Below are positions 1 to 10,215 of a DNA stretch of 64,000 bases, in pieces. The position numbers were made by a program, and so were the translations under genes. Within the stretch, counting starts at the first letter, position 1; every line of letters begins with the position of its first letter. The notes under the pieces were generated by a model. It ran no database searches, was not told the origin of the DNA, and saw nothing but the letters and a program-made list of their open reading frames with translations. The stretch spans positions 1 through 64,000 of the forward strand of contig NZ_JAPEMV010000002.1 in NCBI RefSeq assembly GCF_026342355.1. The letters run 5' to 3'. This stretch comes from Streptomyces sp. NBC_00249 (GTDB taxonomy: Bacteria; Actinomycetota; Actinomycetes; Streptomycetales; Streptomycetaceae).

Positions 1-196
1 GCGTTTCCGACTCTATCAGATTCTTTTCCGTGCCGTTTCCGGTGTGGATTGGAATTCCGATGGCCTTCGGGGGGCCTTTCCCTTTCGGGCGGATCAGACT
101 TTATCAGGTTTCCCCGGGTGCTGATTCCCGCCCGCTCGCATGCGGCGACGGGCACACGTGTGTGCCCGGGTCGGTGCGAGGTGGAGACGTAAACGT
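1..196. other. Non-coding stretch at the window edge with a short direct repeat
   Basis: No convincing gene is visible. Its base composition is lower in GC than the neighbouring genes and it carries two near-identical 11-mers (GACTCTATCAG at about 10-20 and GACTTTATCAG at about 97-107), each followed by a pyrimidine-rich TTTCC stretch. It could hold a promoter for a gene outside the window, but I recognise no regulator site. Confidence 0.35.
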
Positions 197-242
197 ACTG
201 GAGCGGGGCCCCCGGACGCAAATCCGGTTGCCCCGCTCCAGT
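197..242 (-). terminator. Hairpin downstream of RNase J
   Basis: The arms 197-209 and 230-242 are perfectly complementary over 13 bp (ACTGGAGCGGGGC), with a smaller CCGGA/TCCGG inner pairing. The hairpin starts 22 bases after the RNase J stop codon, where a terminator is expected. There is no U-tract, which is common for Streptomyces terminators. Confidence 0.75.
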
Positions 243-264
243 GAGGTCGCTACGAGACGCGAGG

Positions 265-1950
265 TCAGACCTCGACGACGACCGGGAGGATCATCGGGCG
301 GCGGCGGTAGCCGTCCGAGACCCACTTGCCCATCGTGCGGCGGATGAGCTGCTGGATCTGGTGCGGCTCGGCCACGCCGTCGGCGCCGGCGCGGGCGATC
401 GCGTCCTCGATCTTCGGCAGGATCGCCGCGAAGGCGGAGTCCTCGATGCCGGAGCCGCGGGCCTGGATGTTCGGGCCGCTGACGACCTTGCCCGTGGTGC
501 TGTCCACCACGACGAAGACCGAGATGATGCCCTCGTCGCCGAGGATGCGGCGGTCCTTGAGGGAGGCCTCGGTGACGTCGCCGACCGAGAGGCCGTCCAC
601 GTACACGTAGCCGGCCTGGACCTTGCCGGAGATCCGGGCCTTGCCGTCGATCAGGTCGACGACCACGCCGTCCTCGGCGATGACGATGCGGTCCTTCGGG
701 ACGCCCGTCATGGCACCGAGCTCGGCGTTGGCGCGCAGGTGGCGCCATTCACCGTGGACCGGCATCAGGTTCCGCGGCTTGCAGATGTTGTAGAAGTACA
801 GCAGCTCGCCGGCGGAGGCGTGGCCGGAAACGTGCACCTTGGCGTTGCCCTTGTGCACGACGTTGGCGCCCCAGCGGGTCAGGCCGTTGATCACGCGGTA
901 GACCGCGTTCTCGTTGCCCGGGATCAGGGACGAGGCCAGGATGACCGTGTCGCCGGGGACGATCCGGATCTGGTGGTCGCGGTTGGCCATGCGGGACAGG
1001 GCCGCCATCGGCTCGCCCTGGGAACCCGTGCAGACCAGCACGACCTCGTCGTCCGGCAGGTCGTCGAGGGTCTTGACGTCGACGACGAGGCCGGCCGGGA
1101 CGCGGAGGTAGCCCAGGTCGCGGGCGATGCCCATGTTGCGGACCATCGAGCGGCCGACGAAGGCGACCCGGCGGCCGTACTCGTGGGCCGCGTCCAGGAT
1201 CTGCTGGATGCGGTGCACGTGGCTGGCGAACGACGCCACGATGATCCGCTTCTGCGCGCTCGCGAAGACGCCGCGGATGGCGTTGGAGATGTCGCGCTCG
1301 GGCGGGACGAAGCCCGGGACCTCGGCGTTCGTCGAGTCCGAGAGGAGGAGGTCGATGCCCTCCTCGCTCAGGCGCGCGAAGGCGTGCAGGTCGGTGAGGC
1401 GGTTGTCCAGCGGGAGCTGGTCCATCTTGAAGTCACCGGTGCACACGACCATGCCGGCGCCGGTGCGGATGGCCACGGCCAGGGCGTCCGGGATGGAGTG
1501 GTTGACGGCGATGAACTCGCAGTCGAAGGGGCCCAGGTTCTCGCGCTCGCCTTCCTTCACCTCGAGGGTGTAGGGGCGGATGCGGTGCTCCTGGAGCTTG
1601 GCCTCGATGAGCGCCAGGGTCAGCTTGGAGCCGATCAGCGGGATGTCCGGCTTCTCCCGGAGGAGGTACGGGACGGCGCCGATGTGGTCCTCGTGGCCGT
1701 GGGTGAGGACGATGCCCTCGACGTCGTCGAGGCGGTCCCGGATGGACGTGAAGTCCGGAAGGATCAGGTCGACGCCGGGCTGCTCCTCCTCGGGGAAGAG
1801 GACGCCGCAGTCGACGATCAGCAGCCGGCCGTCGAACTCGAAGACGGTCATGTTGCGGCCGATCTCGCCGAGACCGCCCAAGGGGGTGACCCGGAGGCCG
1901 TTCTTGGGGAGCTTCGGCGGCGGGCCCAGTTCAGGGTGCGGATGGCTCAA
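265..1950 (-). CDS. rnj: Ribonuclease J (metallo-beta-lactamase RNase)
   Basis: Dual 5'-3' exo- and endoribonuclease of the beta-CASP metallo-beta-lactamase family, acting in mRNA decay and rRNA maturation in the cytoplasm. The product is 561 residues. The zinc motif HGHEDH lies near residues 84-89 after the GGLGEIG strand, with the beta-CASP region in the middle and a C-terminal domain. I chose the TTG start at 1950 because AAGGAG lies just upstream and the protein then begins SHPHPEL, as I recall for Streptomyces orthologues; the frame stays open upstream to an ATG at 2004. It follows dapA on the same strand, with a 115-base gap, and is closed by the hairpin at 197-242. Confidence 0.95.
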   Translation of the reverse strand: MSHPHPELGPPPKLPKNGLRVTPLGGLGEIGRNMTVFEFDGRLLIVDCGVLFPEEEQPGVDLILPDFTSIRDRLDDVEGIVLTHGHEDHIGAVPYLLREKPDIPLIGSKLTLALIEAKLQEHRIRPYTLEVKEGERENLGPFDCEFIAVNHSIPDALAVAIRTGAGMVVCTGDFKMDQLPLDNRLTDLHAFARLSEEGIDLLLSDSTNAEVPGFVPPERDISNAIRGVFASAQKRIIVASFASHVHRIQQILDAAHEYGRRVAFVGRSMVRNMGIARDLGYLRVPAGLVVDVKTLDDLPDDEVVLVCTGSQGEPMAALSRMANRDHQIRIVPGDTVILASSLIPGNENAVYRVINGLTRWGANVVHKGNAKVHVSGHASAGELLYFYNICKPRNLMPVHGEWRHLRANAELGAMTGVPKDRIVIAEDGVVVDLIDGKARISGKVQAGYVYVDGLSVGDVTEASLKDRRILGDEGIISVFVVVDSTTGKVVSGPNIQARGSGIEDSAFAAILPKIEDAIARAGADGVAEPHQIQQLIRRTMGKWVSDGYRRRPMILPVVVEV

Positions 1951-2065
1951 AAGTTTCTCCTTCACCACACACGCCACGTACCCCTTAAGGCACGTGGCGC
2001 GCATGTCATTCGTGCACTTGCTGTTGTCTGTTTTGGTCTTGCTTATTCAGTTGTGAAGTCTGTTG

Positions 2066-2965
2066 TCAGAGCTGTACCCCGCCGGCGGCAAGATCGATCT
2101 TGAGCTGCGCCGTCTCTTCGTCGGTCAGCCCGACCAGCGGGAGCCGCAGGGGACCGGCCGGCAGGCCCTGGAGGTGCAGCGCGCCCTTGGTGGTCATCAC
2201 ACCCTGGGTGCGGAACATGCCGGTGAAGACGGGGAGCAGCTTCTGGTGGATCTCGGTGGCCTTCTGGACGTCTCCGCCCAGGTGGGCCTCCAGCATGGCT
2301 CGCAGGTCGGGGGTGACCACGTGGCCGACCACGGAGACGAAGCCGACGGCGCCGACCGACAGGAGGGGCAGGTTCAGCATGTCGTCGCCGGAGTACCAGG
2401 CCAGGCCGCTCTGTGCGATGGCCCAGCTGGCACGGCCGAGGTCGCCCTTGGCGTCCTTGTTGGCCACGATACGCGGGTGCTCGGCCAGCCGTACCAGGGT
2501 TTCCGTGTTGATCGGGACACCGCTGCGGCCGGGGATGTCGTAGAGCATCACGGGGAGCTCGGTGGCGTCCGCGATGGCCGTGAAGTGCTGGAAGAGGCCT
2601 TCCTGCGGGGGCTTGCTGTAGTACGGGGTGACGGCGAGCAGGCCGTGGGCGCCGGTGCGCTCCGCCTGGCGGGCCAGTTCGAGGGTGTGCCGGGTGTCGT
2701 TCGTGCCGATGCCGGCCACGACGTGGGCGCGGTCACCGACCGCTTCGAGTACGGCTCGTACGAGGTCGTTTTTCTCCGCGTCGGTGGTCGTGGGCGACTC
2801 ACCGGTGGTGCCGTTGATGATCAGGCCGTCGTTGCCTGCGTCCACCAGGTGGACGGCGAGCTGCTGCGCGCCGTCGAGGTCAAGTGCGCCATCCGCCGTG
2901 AACGGCGTGATCATGGCGGTGAGGACCCGCCCGAAGGGGGTCTGCGGAGTCGAGATCGGAGCCAT
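2066..2965 (-). CDS. dapA: 4-hydroxy-tetrahydrodipicolinate synthase
   Basis: Condenses pyruvate with aspartate semialdehyde, the first committed step to diaminopimelate and lysine. The product is 299 residues, the usual size. The GTTGES pyruvate-binding loop is at residues 52-57, the LYDIPGR motif with the catalytic Tyr at about 142, and the Schiff-base Lys at about 170 (VANK). I placed the start at the ATG at 2965 because homology begins at MAPIST; in-frame ATGs at 2989 and 3085 would only add a low-complexity leader. No start has a strong ribosome-binding site. dapB, the next enzyme of the pathway, lies 2.5 kb away on the same strand. Confidence 0.95.
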   Translation of the reverse strand: MAPISTPQTPFGRVLTAMITPFTADGALDLDGAQQLAVHLVDAGNDGLIINGTTGESPTTTDAEKNDLVRAVLEAVGDRAHVVAGIGTNDTRHTLELARQAERTGAHGLLAVTPYYSKPPQEGLFQHFTAIADATELPVMLYDIPGRSGVPINTETLVRLAEHPRIVANKDAKGDLGRASWAIAQSGLAWYSGDDMLNLPLLSVGAVGFVSVVGHVVTPDLRAMLEAHLGGDVQKATEIHQKLLPVFTGMFRTQGVMTTKGALHLQGLPAGPLRLPLVGLTDEETAQLKIDLAAGGVQL

Positions 2966-3026
2966 GGGTAACACGCTACTCGCTGCCATGCTCGCGGTGT
3001 CCCCTCGGGGGACGTCTACCGGTGAT

Positions 3027-3096
3027 CCCTCCCAGCGGCGGCTGGGAGGGTTTTGGATCCCGGCACTGCCTGCTCGGGGGTTCAAGCAGTGCCGGG
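3027..3096 (-). terminator. Two tandem hairpins between thyX and dapA
   Basis: The first hairpin read from thyX has arms 3086-3096 and 3059-3069 (11 bp perfect). The second has arms 3041-3050 and 3027-3036 (10 bp perfect, 4-base loop). They sit about 100 bases past the thyX stop and before dapA. The second hairpin has a T4 run on its plus-strand side, so it is better formed for plus-strand transcription, but no plus-strand gene ends here. Confidence 0.6.
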
Positions 3097-3192
3097 TCCG
3101 TTTGATCAGCCTAGATGAACTTTACGAAACGCCGCAATACGGACACTTGGGACTTCTCCCCGCACATCAGTACGCCGCGCGTGCATCGGACC

Positions 3193-3933
3193 TTACGGGG
3201 CAACGCGGCCGTTGGCGTTGAAGGCCGCGTGGGTCAGCGGCATGAGCGTCGCCCAGTGCTGCTCCATCTTCTCGCCGACCATCTCGATCTCCCGCTGCGG
3301 GAAGGACGGGACCTTCGCCAGCTCGTGCTGGGTGCGCAGGCCGAGGAAGTGCATCAGCGAGCGGGCGTTGCAGGTGGCGTACATCGAGGAGAACAGACCC
3401 ACCGGCAGGACCGAACGGGCGACCTCGCGGGCCACGCCCGCCGCCAGCATCTCCTGGTAGGCCTCGTACGCCTGACGGTACGAATCCTCCATGACCCGGC
3501 CCGTCAGTTCCTGCTGGGCCTGGGTGCCTTCGACGAAGACGTACTTGCCGGGGCGGCCCTCCTGGACGAGCTTGCGCTCGGCGTCGGGGACGTAGAAGAC
3601 CGGCTCCAGCTCCCTGTAGCGGCCGGACTCCTCGTTGTAGGACCAGCCCACGCGGTGGCGCATGAACTCGCGGAACACGAAGATCGGGGCGCTGATGAAG
3701 AAGGTCATCGAGTTGTGCTCGAAGGGGCTGCCGTGGCGGTCGCGCATCAGGTAGTTGATGAGGCCCTTGGAGCGCTCGGGGTCCTTCTGGAGCTCCTCCA
3801 GGGACTGCTCGCCGGCCGTGGAGACACGGGCGGCCCACAGCACGTCGGAGTCGGCGGCGGAGTGCTTCACCAGCTCCACCGTCACATCACTGCGGAAGCT
3901 GGGTTTCAGGTCTGAAGCGGCGGTCTCGCTCAC
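3193..3933 (-). CDS. thyX: Flavin-dependent thymidylate synthase
   Basis: Makes dTMP from dUMP using methylene-tetrahydrofolate and FADH2 instead of the ThyA route. The 246-residue product carries the diagnostic ThyX motif: RHR at residues 92-94, with the downstream Ser at 103 in a YNEESGRY context. The C-terminal half contains the family's RSVLP-type segment (ARSVLPVGL). It ends with TAA and is transcribed toward dapA. A weak GGA lies upstream of the ATG, so the start rests mainly on length. I cannot tell whether a thyA exists elsewhere. Confidence 0.94.
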   Translation of the reverse strand: MSETAASDLKPSFRSDVTVELVKHSAADSDVLWAARVSTAGEQSLEELQKDPERSKGLINYLMRDRHGSPFEHNSMTFFISAPIFVFREFMRHRVGWSYNEESGRYRELEPVFYVPDAERKLVQEGRPGKYVFVEGTQAQQELTGRVMEDSYRQAYEAYQEMLAAGVAREVARSVLPVGLFSSMYATCNARSLMHFLGLRTQHELAKVPSFPQREIEMVGEKMEQHWATLMPLTHAAFNANGRVAP

Positions 3934-4169
3934 CGGGGGTCCTTCCGAACGGGTCTTACCTGGGGCGCGCCCACTCTACGGCGCCGGGCGTCGGGTCCCG
4001 GACACGAGGCGGGCGGCGGCGTGGTCACCCGGACAGCTGACGGAGAGCCAAATATTTTGGCCGATGTCCCGAAATCCGGCACCGATCGGGCCGTTCGTAC
4101 GTCCTACAAGGAGAAGCCCGCCCCTTTTGTCGCCCCCGCCCGGGCCCCACCGTGAGGAGAGTCGCCCCT

Positions 4170-4409
4170 ATGTTCCGCCGGCGCGAACCCGTCCCGTTCG
4201 CCTTCGTCGCCGAGGCCGACCGATTCCGCAGTAACGTCACTCCGCCGCCGCGCGAGAGTCTCGGGCTGCCCCAGATCGCCGCCCGTAGTCTGGTCGGACT
4301 GACCGTGGTGGCGGGGCTCGTCGGCTCGCTGCTCTTCGGCATGCCCGCACTGCAGCCGTACAAGTCAGCCGACAAGGCGCAGCAGTCGGAGGCCTCCGAG
4401 GGGCGGTAG
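4170..4409 (+). CDS. Small conserved single-pass membrane protein, function unknown
   Basis: A 79-residue protein with one hydrophobic segment near residues 42-62 (SLVGLTVVAGLVGSLLFGM) after a polar, Arg-rich N-terminus. I chose the ATG at 4170 because GAGGAG lies about 10 bases upstream; an in-frame start at 4152 would place this site inside the gene. I recall near-identical small proteins at this place in other Streptomyces, so it is probably real despite its size. It is 48 bases from the next membrane protein on the same strand and may form a two-gene unit with it. No function can be inferred. Confidence 0.75.
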   Translation: MFRRREPVPFAFVAEADRFRSNVTPPPRESLGLPQIAARSLVGLTVVAGLVGSLLFGMPALQPYKSADKAQQSEASEGR

Positions 4410-4457
4410 CCTCACGGGCACAGCCCAACCGAACGTGCATGTGAGTGAGGTCCTGCC

Positions 4458-5015
4458 GTGCCCCTGCCCTTTTTGACGGCCGACGGCGTGTTCGACGCCG
4501 ACGAGGACGAAGCCCTCCCCCACTCGGATCCGGAGCGCTGGCGCCGGCCCTACCGGCCCGGGCCGTGGCGGGTCGCCGCCGCGGCCCTGCTGCTGCTGGT
4601 GTCCGCCTTCATGCTGCTGGCCACGGTGATCATCGTCTTCGCCGGCACCTGGGCCGGCGCCGGGATCGCCGCGGCCGCCTCCCTCGCCGTGCTCGGCACG
4701 GCCCTGCGCCTGCTGCGCACCGGAGTGTGGGTGAGCCCGGCGGGACTGCGCCGCGTCGGGTTCTTCCGGACCCGCACGATCCGCTGGATCGAGGTCTCCG
4801 AGATCCGTACGGTCCAGCAGCCGGTGCGCTGGCTCGGACTGCCCAGGACCGTACAGGGGCAGGCCCTGACCGTGGCCGCGCGCGACGGATCCGAGCAGCC
4901 CGTACTGCTGACCGACCACGGCGCCGACTTCCTGGCCCGCGGCGAGGCCTTCGACCGGGCCGCGGGCTCGCTGGAGGCGTGGGCCCGGGAGTACCGACTG
5001 CCCGTGCCCGCCTGA
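4458..5015 (+). CDS. Membrane protein with PH-like domain
   Basis: A 185-residue protein. Residues 1-35 are acidic and cytosolic, two hydrophobic segments span about 38-62 and 65-82, and the C-terminal part (from about 88) has the alternating strands of a bacterial PH-like domain, with WVSPAGLRRV followed by RTRTIRWIEV. The start is a GTG with GTGAGG upstream. Such proteins are common and mostly uncharacterised. It converges on the TPR gene at 5050 and the two share a hairpin. Confidence 0.8.
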   Translation: MPLPFLTADGVFDADEDEALPHSDPERWRRPYRPGPWRVAAAALLLLVSAFMLLATVIIVFAGTWAGAGIAAAASLAVLGTALRLLRTGVWVSPAGLRRVGFFRTRTIRWIEVSEIRTVQQPVRWLGLPRTVQGQALTVAARDGSEQPVLLTDHGADFLARGEAFDRAAGSLEAWAREYRLPVPA

Positions 5016-5034
5016 GCTGCCAGGACGCGCCCGG

Positions 5035-5067
5035 AGGCCCGTACGGGGATCAGACCTGTACGGGCCT
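5035..5067. terminator. Shared hairpin between convergent genes
   Basis: The arms AGGCCCGTAC (5035-5044) and GTACGGGCCT (5058-5067) are a perfect 10-bp inverted repeat. The right arm lies inside the last codons of the minus-strand TPR gene. It could end transcription from both sides. Confidence 0.6.
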
Positions 5068-5502
5068 TCCGTCGTGCAGGGCGATGGCCCTCTGCATGGC
5101 CTTGCGCGCCCGCGGGGTGTCGCGGGCGTCGCGGTAGGCGACGGCGAGGCGGAACCAGCTGCGCCAGTCCCCCGGCGCGTCCTCGGTCTCGGCCTTGCGG
5201 CGCGCGAAGACCTCGTCGGCGGAGTCCCGCAGGATCCGGCCGTACTGGTCGCGTTCGAGTTCGTCGACGGGCAGGCCGCCCTCGGCCTCCAGCTCGGTCG
5301 CGAGCTGGTTGGCCTTGGTGACGAACCGGGTGTTCATCCAGAGGAACCAGACGCCGATGACCGGCATGATCAGCACGGCGGCGCCGAAGGTGACGGTGAG
5401 CCAGGTGCCCTGCCCGATCAGCATCAGGCCGCGGCTGCCGACCAGGACGAAGTAGACGACCAGGACGGCGGCCGTGAGGAAGTACGTGATCTTCGCGCGC
5501 AT
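5050..5502 (-). CDS. Tetratricopeptide-like membrane protein
   Basis: A 150-residue protein with two N-terminal membrane segments (about residues 5-26 and 34-56) followed by a cytoplasmic helical part. The last 45 residues read as one TPR unit (WFRLAVAYRDARDTPRARKA). It lies 14 bases downstream of dapB on the same strand, so it is probably co-transcribed. The ATG start gives the first membrane helix at the very N-terminus. The role is unknown; scaffolding at the membrane is only a guess from the TPR. Confidence 0.8.
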   Translation of the reverse strand: MRAKITYFLTAAVLVVYFVLVGSRGLMLIGQGTWLTVTFGAAVLIMPVIGVWFLWMNTRFVTKANQLATELEAEGGLPVDELERDQYGRILRDSADEVFARRKAETEDAPGDWRSWFRLAVAYRDARDTPRARKAMQRAIALHDGRPVQV

Positions 5503-5516
5503 GATGGTGGGCTCTG

Positions 5517-6312
<796 letters not shown>

Positions 6313-6330
6313 ACTTCACTCTGTACGGAA

Positions 6331-7710
6331 CTAGGCGACCGCTTCGTCGAGGCGGGCGGCCTGCTTCTCCTTGAGCGGGCCGATCACCGCGAGCGAGGGC
6401 CGCTGGGCCAGTACGTCCTGGGCGACCGACCGGACCTCGTCCGGGGTGACCGCGGCGATGCGGGCCAGCATGTCGTCGACCGACATCTGGTCGCCCCAGC
6501 ACAGCTCGCTCTTGCCGATGCGGTTCATGATCGCGCCCGTGTCCTCCAGGCCGAGGACGGTGGAGCCGGAGAGCTGGCCGACGGCGCGCCGGATCTCCTC
6601 GTCGGTGAGCCCGTCGGAGGCGACCTTGTCGAGCTCGTCGCGGCAGATCCGTAGTACGTCGTGGACCTGGCCGGTGCGGCAGCCTGCGTAGACCCCGAAG
6701 AGGCCGGTGTCGGCGAAGCCCGAGGTGTACGAGTACACGCTGTAGGCGAGGCCGCGCTTCTCGCGGACCTCCTGGAAGAGGCGCGAGGACATGCCTCCGC
6801 CGAGGGCGGTGTTCAGTACGCCCAGGGCCCAGCGGCGCTCGTCGGTGCGGGCGAGGCCCGGCATGCCGAGGACCACGTGGGCCTGCTCGGTCTTGCGGTT
6901 GACGAGTTCGACGCGGCCGGCGGTGCGGATCCGCTTGGTGCCGGTGCGGGGGCCGATCGGCTGGGCGTCGGTGTGCCGCAGGGCGCCGGCCTTCTCGAAG
7001 GCGGCGCGGACCTGGCGTACGACCTTGTTGTGGTCGACGTTGCCCGCGGCGGCCACGACCAGGCGGGTGGGGTCGTAGTGCTTCTTCCAGAAGCGGCGGA
7101 TCCGGTCGGCGCCGAGGGCGTTGATCGTCTCGACGGTGCCGAGGACGGGGCGGCCGAGCGGCGAGTCCCCGTACATGGTCTGCGCGAACAGGTCGTGGAC
7201 CATGTCGCCCGGGTCGTCCTCGGTCATCGCGATCTCTTCGAGGATGACCCCGCGCTCGGCGTCGACGTCCTCCTCGCGGATCAGCGAGCCGGTGAGCATG
7301 TCGCAGACCACGTCGATGGCCAGCGGCAGGTCGGTGTCGAGCACCCGGGCGTAGTAGCAGGTGTACTCCTTCGCCGTGAAGGCGTTCATCTCGCCGCCGA
7401 CCGCGTCGATCGCGGAGGAGATGTCGAGGGCGCTGCGCTGGGCGGTGCCCTTGAAGAGGAGGTGCTCCAGGTAGTGCGTGGCGCCGTTGAGCGTGGGCGT
7501 CTCGTCGCGGGAGCCGACGTTGGCCCAGATGCCGAAGGTGGCGGAGCGGACGGAGGGCAGCGTCTCGGTGACGACGCGCAGTCCGCCGGGCAGGACCGTG
7601 CGCCGGACGGTGCCGATGCCGTTCTGCCCCTTGAGCAGGGTTTGGGTACGGGCGACGGCCCGCCCCTCCGAAGAGGGGCGGGCCGTCACACGGGAACTAC
7701 GCGACGTCAC
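6331..7710 (-). CDS. M16 family zinc metallopeptidase
   Basis: Insulinase/processing-peptidase-type protein of 459 residues. The inverted zinc motif HYLEH is at residues 79-83 and the third ligand, a Glu, lies near 159 in the [12 protein letters not shown] segment; both are intact, so it should be active. A second M16 lobe follows with the conserved R-Y-like GLAYSVYS stretch. The GTG start at 7710 overlaps the pnp stop codon (GTGA), so it is translationally coupled to pnp. Peptidase genes after pnp are a conserved arrangement in actinobacteria; the substrate is unknown. Confidence 0.93.
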   Translation of the reverse strand: MTSRSSRVTARPSSEGRAVARTQTLLKGQNGIGTVRRTVLPGGLRVVTETLPSVRSATFGIWANVGSRDETPTLNGATHYLEHLLFKGTAQRSALDISSAIDAVGGEMNAFTAKEYTCYYARVLDTDLPLAIDVVCDMLTGSLIREEDVDAERGVILEEIAMTEDDPGDMVHDLFAQTMYGDSPLGRPVLGTVETINALGADRIRRFWKKHYDPTRLVVAAAGNVDHNKVVRQVRAAFEKAGALRHTDAQPIGPRTGTKRIRTAGRVELVNRKTEQAHVVLGMPGLARTDERRWALGVLNTALGGGMSSRLFQEVREKRGLAYSVYSYTSGFADTGLFGVYAGCRTGQVHDVLRICRDELDKVASDGLTDEEIRRAVGQLSGSTVLGLEDTGAIMNRIGKSELCWGDQMSVDDMLARIAAVTPDEVRSVAQDVLAQRPSLAVIGPLKEKQAARLDEAVA

Positions 7711-9929
7711 TTGTCGGAGTCGTCCTTGTCAGCGTCGTCGCCGGCAGCCTCGCCGTCGATCACGGGGATCAGGGAGAGCTTGCCGCGCTGGTCGATCTCG
7801 GCGATCTCCACCTGGACCTTGGTGCCGACCGCGAGCACGTCCTCGACGTTCTCCACGCGCTTGCCACCGGCGAGCTTGCGGATCTGCGAGATGTGCAGCA
7901 GACCGTCCTTGCCGGGCATGAGGGAGACGAAGGCACCGAAGGTGGTGGTCTTGACGACCGTACCCAGGTACCGCTCGCCGACCTCCGGCATGGTCGGGTT
8001 GGCGATCGCGTTGATCGTGGCACGGGCGGCCTCGGCGGCCGGGCCGTCGGAGGCACCGATGTAGATGGTGCCGTCGTCCTCGATCGTGATCTCGGCGCCG
8101 GTGTCCTCCTGGATCTGGTTGATCATCTTGCCCTTGGGGCCGATGACCTCACCGATCTTGTCCACCGGGATCTTGACGGTGATGATCCGCGGCGCGAACG
8201 GGGACATCGCGTCCGGCGTGTCGATCGCTTCCATCATCACGTCGAGGATGTGGAGGCGGGCGTCGCGGGCCTGCGTCAGGGCCGCGGCCAGGACGGAGGC
8301 CGGGATGCCGTCGAGCTTGGTGTCGAGCTGGAGCGCGGTGACGAACTCCTTGGTGCCGGCGACCTTGAAGTCCATGTCGCCGAAGGCGTCCTCCGCACCG
8401 AGGATGTCGGTGAGGGCGACGTAGTGGGTCTTGCCGTCGATCTCCTGGGAGATCAGGCCCATGGCGATACCGGCGACGGGGGCCTTGAGGGGCACACCGG
8501 CGTTCAGCAGCGACATGGTGGAGGCGCAGACCGAGCCCATGGACGTCGAACCGTTGGAGCCGAGGGCCTCGGACACCTGACGGATCGCGTAGGGGAACTC
8601 CTCGCGGGTCGGCAGGACCGGCACGATCGCGCGCTCGGCGAGCGCGCCGTGGCCGATCTCGCGGCGCTTCGGCGAACCGACGCGGCCGGTCTCGCCGACG
8701 GAGTACGGCGGGAAGTTGTAGTTGTGCATGTAGCGCTTGCGGGTCACCGGGGAGAGGGTGTCCAGCTGCTGCTCCATGCGGAGCATGTTGAGGGTGGTGA
8801 CGCCCAGGATCTGGGTCTCGCCACGCTCGAACAGCGCCGAGCCGTGCACGCGCGGGATGGCCTCGACCTCGGCGGCGAGGGTACGGATGTCCGTGAGCCC
8901 GCGGCCGTCGATGCGGACCTTGTCCTTGATGACGCGCTCGCGCACCAGGGCCTTGGTCAGGCTGCGGTAGGCGGCGGAGATCTCCTTCTCGCGGCCCTCG
9001 AAGGCCGGGAGGAGCTTCTCGGCGGCGATGTCCTTGACGCGGTCCAGCTCGGCCTCGCGGTCCTGCTTGCCCGCGATGGTCAGCGCCTGGGAGAGCTCGC
9101 CCTTGACGGCGGCCGCGAGGGCCTCGTACACGTCGTCCTGGTAGTCCAGGAAGACCGGGAACTCGCCCTCGGGCTTGGCGGCCTTGGCGGCCAGGTCGGC
9201 CTGGGCCTTGCAGAGGACCTTGATGAAGGGCTTCGAGGCGTCGAGACCGGCGGCCACGACCTCCTCGGTCGGCGCCTCGGCGCCGCCCTTGACCAGGGCG
9301 ATGGTCTTCTCGGTGGCCTCGGCCTCGACCATCATGATCGCGACGTCGCCGTCCTCGAGCACGCGGCCCGCGACGACCATGTCGAAGACGGCGTCCTCGA
9401 GCTCGGTGTGCGTCGGGAAGGCCACCCACTGGCCGCGGATCAGCGCGACGCGGACGCCGCCGATCGGGCCGGAGAAGGGCAGGCCGGCCAGCTGGGTGGA
9501 CGCGGACGCGGCGTTGATCGCGACGACGTCGTACAGGTGGTCGGGGTTGAGCGCCATGATCGTCGCGACGACCTGGATCTCGTTGCGCAGGCCCTTCTTG
9601 AAGGACGGGCGCAGCGGGCGGTCGATCAGGCGGCAGGTGAGGATCGCGTCCTCGGAGGGGCGGCCCTCGCGGCGGAAGAAGGAACCGGGGATCTTGCCGG
9701 CCGCGTACTGGCGCTCCTCGACGTCCACCGTGAGGGGGAAGAAGTCGAGCTGGTCCTTGGGCTTCTTCGACGCGGTGGTCGCGGAGAGCACCATGGTGTC
9801 GTCGTCCAGGTAGGCAACGGCGGAGCCGGCGGCCTGGCGAGCGAGACGGCCCGTCTCGAAGCGGATGGTGCGGGTACCGAAGGAACCGTTGTCAATGACG
9901 GCCTCGGCGTAGTGGGTCTCGTTCTCCAC
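7707..9929 (-). CDS. pnp: Polynucleotide phosphorylase (guanosine pentaphosphate synthetase)
   Basis: Processive 3'-5' phosphorolytic RNase, and in Streptomyces also an RNA 3'-tailing enzyme; called GpsI in older work. Two RNase PH lobes are followed by a KH domain ([10 protein letters not shown], about 60% from the end of the second lobe) and an S1 domain beginning near GERYLGTVV; an acidic tail closes the protein. I chose the GTG at 9929 (740 residues, starting [10 protein letters not shown]) because GGAGAG lies 6-8 bases upstream. An in-frame ATG at 9944 would add five residues and also has a possible upstream GGAG, so both may be used. It overlaps the M16 peptidase by 4 bases. Confidence 0.95.
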   Translation of the reverse strand: MENETHYAEAVIDNGSFGTRTIRFETGRLARQAAGSAVAYLDDDTMVLSATTASKKPKDQLDFFPLTVDVEERQYAAGKIPGSFFRREGRPSEDAILTCRLIDRPLRPSFKKGLRNEIQVVATIMALNPDHLYDVVAINAASASTQLAGLPFSGPIGGVRVALIRGQWVAFPTHTELEDAVFDMVVAGRVLEDGDVAIMMVEAEATEKTIALVKGGAEAPTEEVVAAGLDASKPFIKVLCKAQADLAAKAAKPEGEFPVFLDYQDDVYEALAAAVKGELSQALTIAGKQDREAELDRVKDIAAEKLLPAFEGREKEISAAYRSLTKALVRERVIKDKVRIDGRGLTDIRTLAAEVEAIPRVHGSALFERGETQILGVTTLNMLRMEQQLDTLSPVTRKRYMHNYNFPPYSVGETGRVGSPKRREIGHGALAERAIVPVLPTREEFPYAIRQVSEALGSNGSTSMGSVCASTMSLLNAGVPLKAPVAGIAMGLISQEIDGKTHYVALTDILGAEDAFGDMDFKVAGTKEFVTALQLDTKLDGIPASVLAAALTQARDARLHILDVMMEAIDTPDAMSPFAPRIITVKIPVDKIGEVIGPKGKMINQIQEDTGAEITIEDDGTIYIGASDGPAAEAARATINAIANPTMPEVGERYLGTVVKTTTFGAFVSLMPGKDGLLHISQIRKLAGGKRVENVEDVLAVGTKVQVEIAEIDQRGKLSLIPVIDGEAAGDDADKDDSDK

Positions 9930-10168
9930 TAGCGTTCTCTCCATTTTCGTCGTCTCCGTCCGCCACCCGTGTGGTGGAGGACGGTGTCGGAGAAGCGCTC
10001 CTGGCGTGCGGGCCGGTCTTCGATCGAAGCACCCGGTTCTGAGCCCCGGCGCGGGGCTTTCCGGATGCCACTACCGAGGACCGGCGGCGTAGGGAGGGCG
10101 CTGCTCCTCTTCGGTCGTGCGCTGTGTTCCAGACTACAAAGCGTCCGGCAGGTCGCGCACGTACAGCA

Positions 10169-10205
10169 AAGGGAGCGGCCCCATCAGTGTGGGAACCGCT
10201 CCCTT
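10169..10205 (-). terminator. rpsO-pnp intergenic hairpin
   Basis: A perfect 10-bp stem (arms 10169-10178 and 10196-10205, AAGGGAGCGG) with a 17-base loop lies 11 bases after the rpsO stop. In Streptomyces the rpsO-pnp transcript is known to carry an intergenic hairpin that is processed by RNase III, which limits pnp expression. This hairpin is in the right place for that, acting as attenuator plus processing site. The rest of the 270-base gap (9930-10168) probably contains a pnp promoter, but I see no clear boxes. Confidence 0.7.
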
Positions 10206-10215
10206 CACAGCGTCT

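Noticed and set aside
3059..3096. A GGTTCAA-like loop between complementary arms looks like part of a tRNA
   Set aside because: The arms are a simple 11-bp hairpin with a 16-base loop; no D-arm, anticodon arm or acceptor stem can be drawn.
7893..9932. Plus-strand open frame of about 680 codons opposite pnp
   Set aside because: Asp/Val/Gly/Leu-rich shadow of the pnp coding strand with no plausible start signal.
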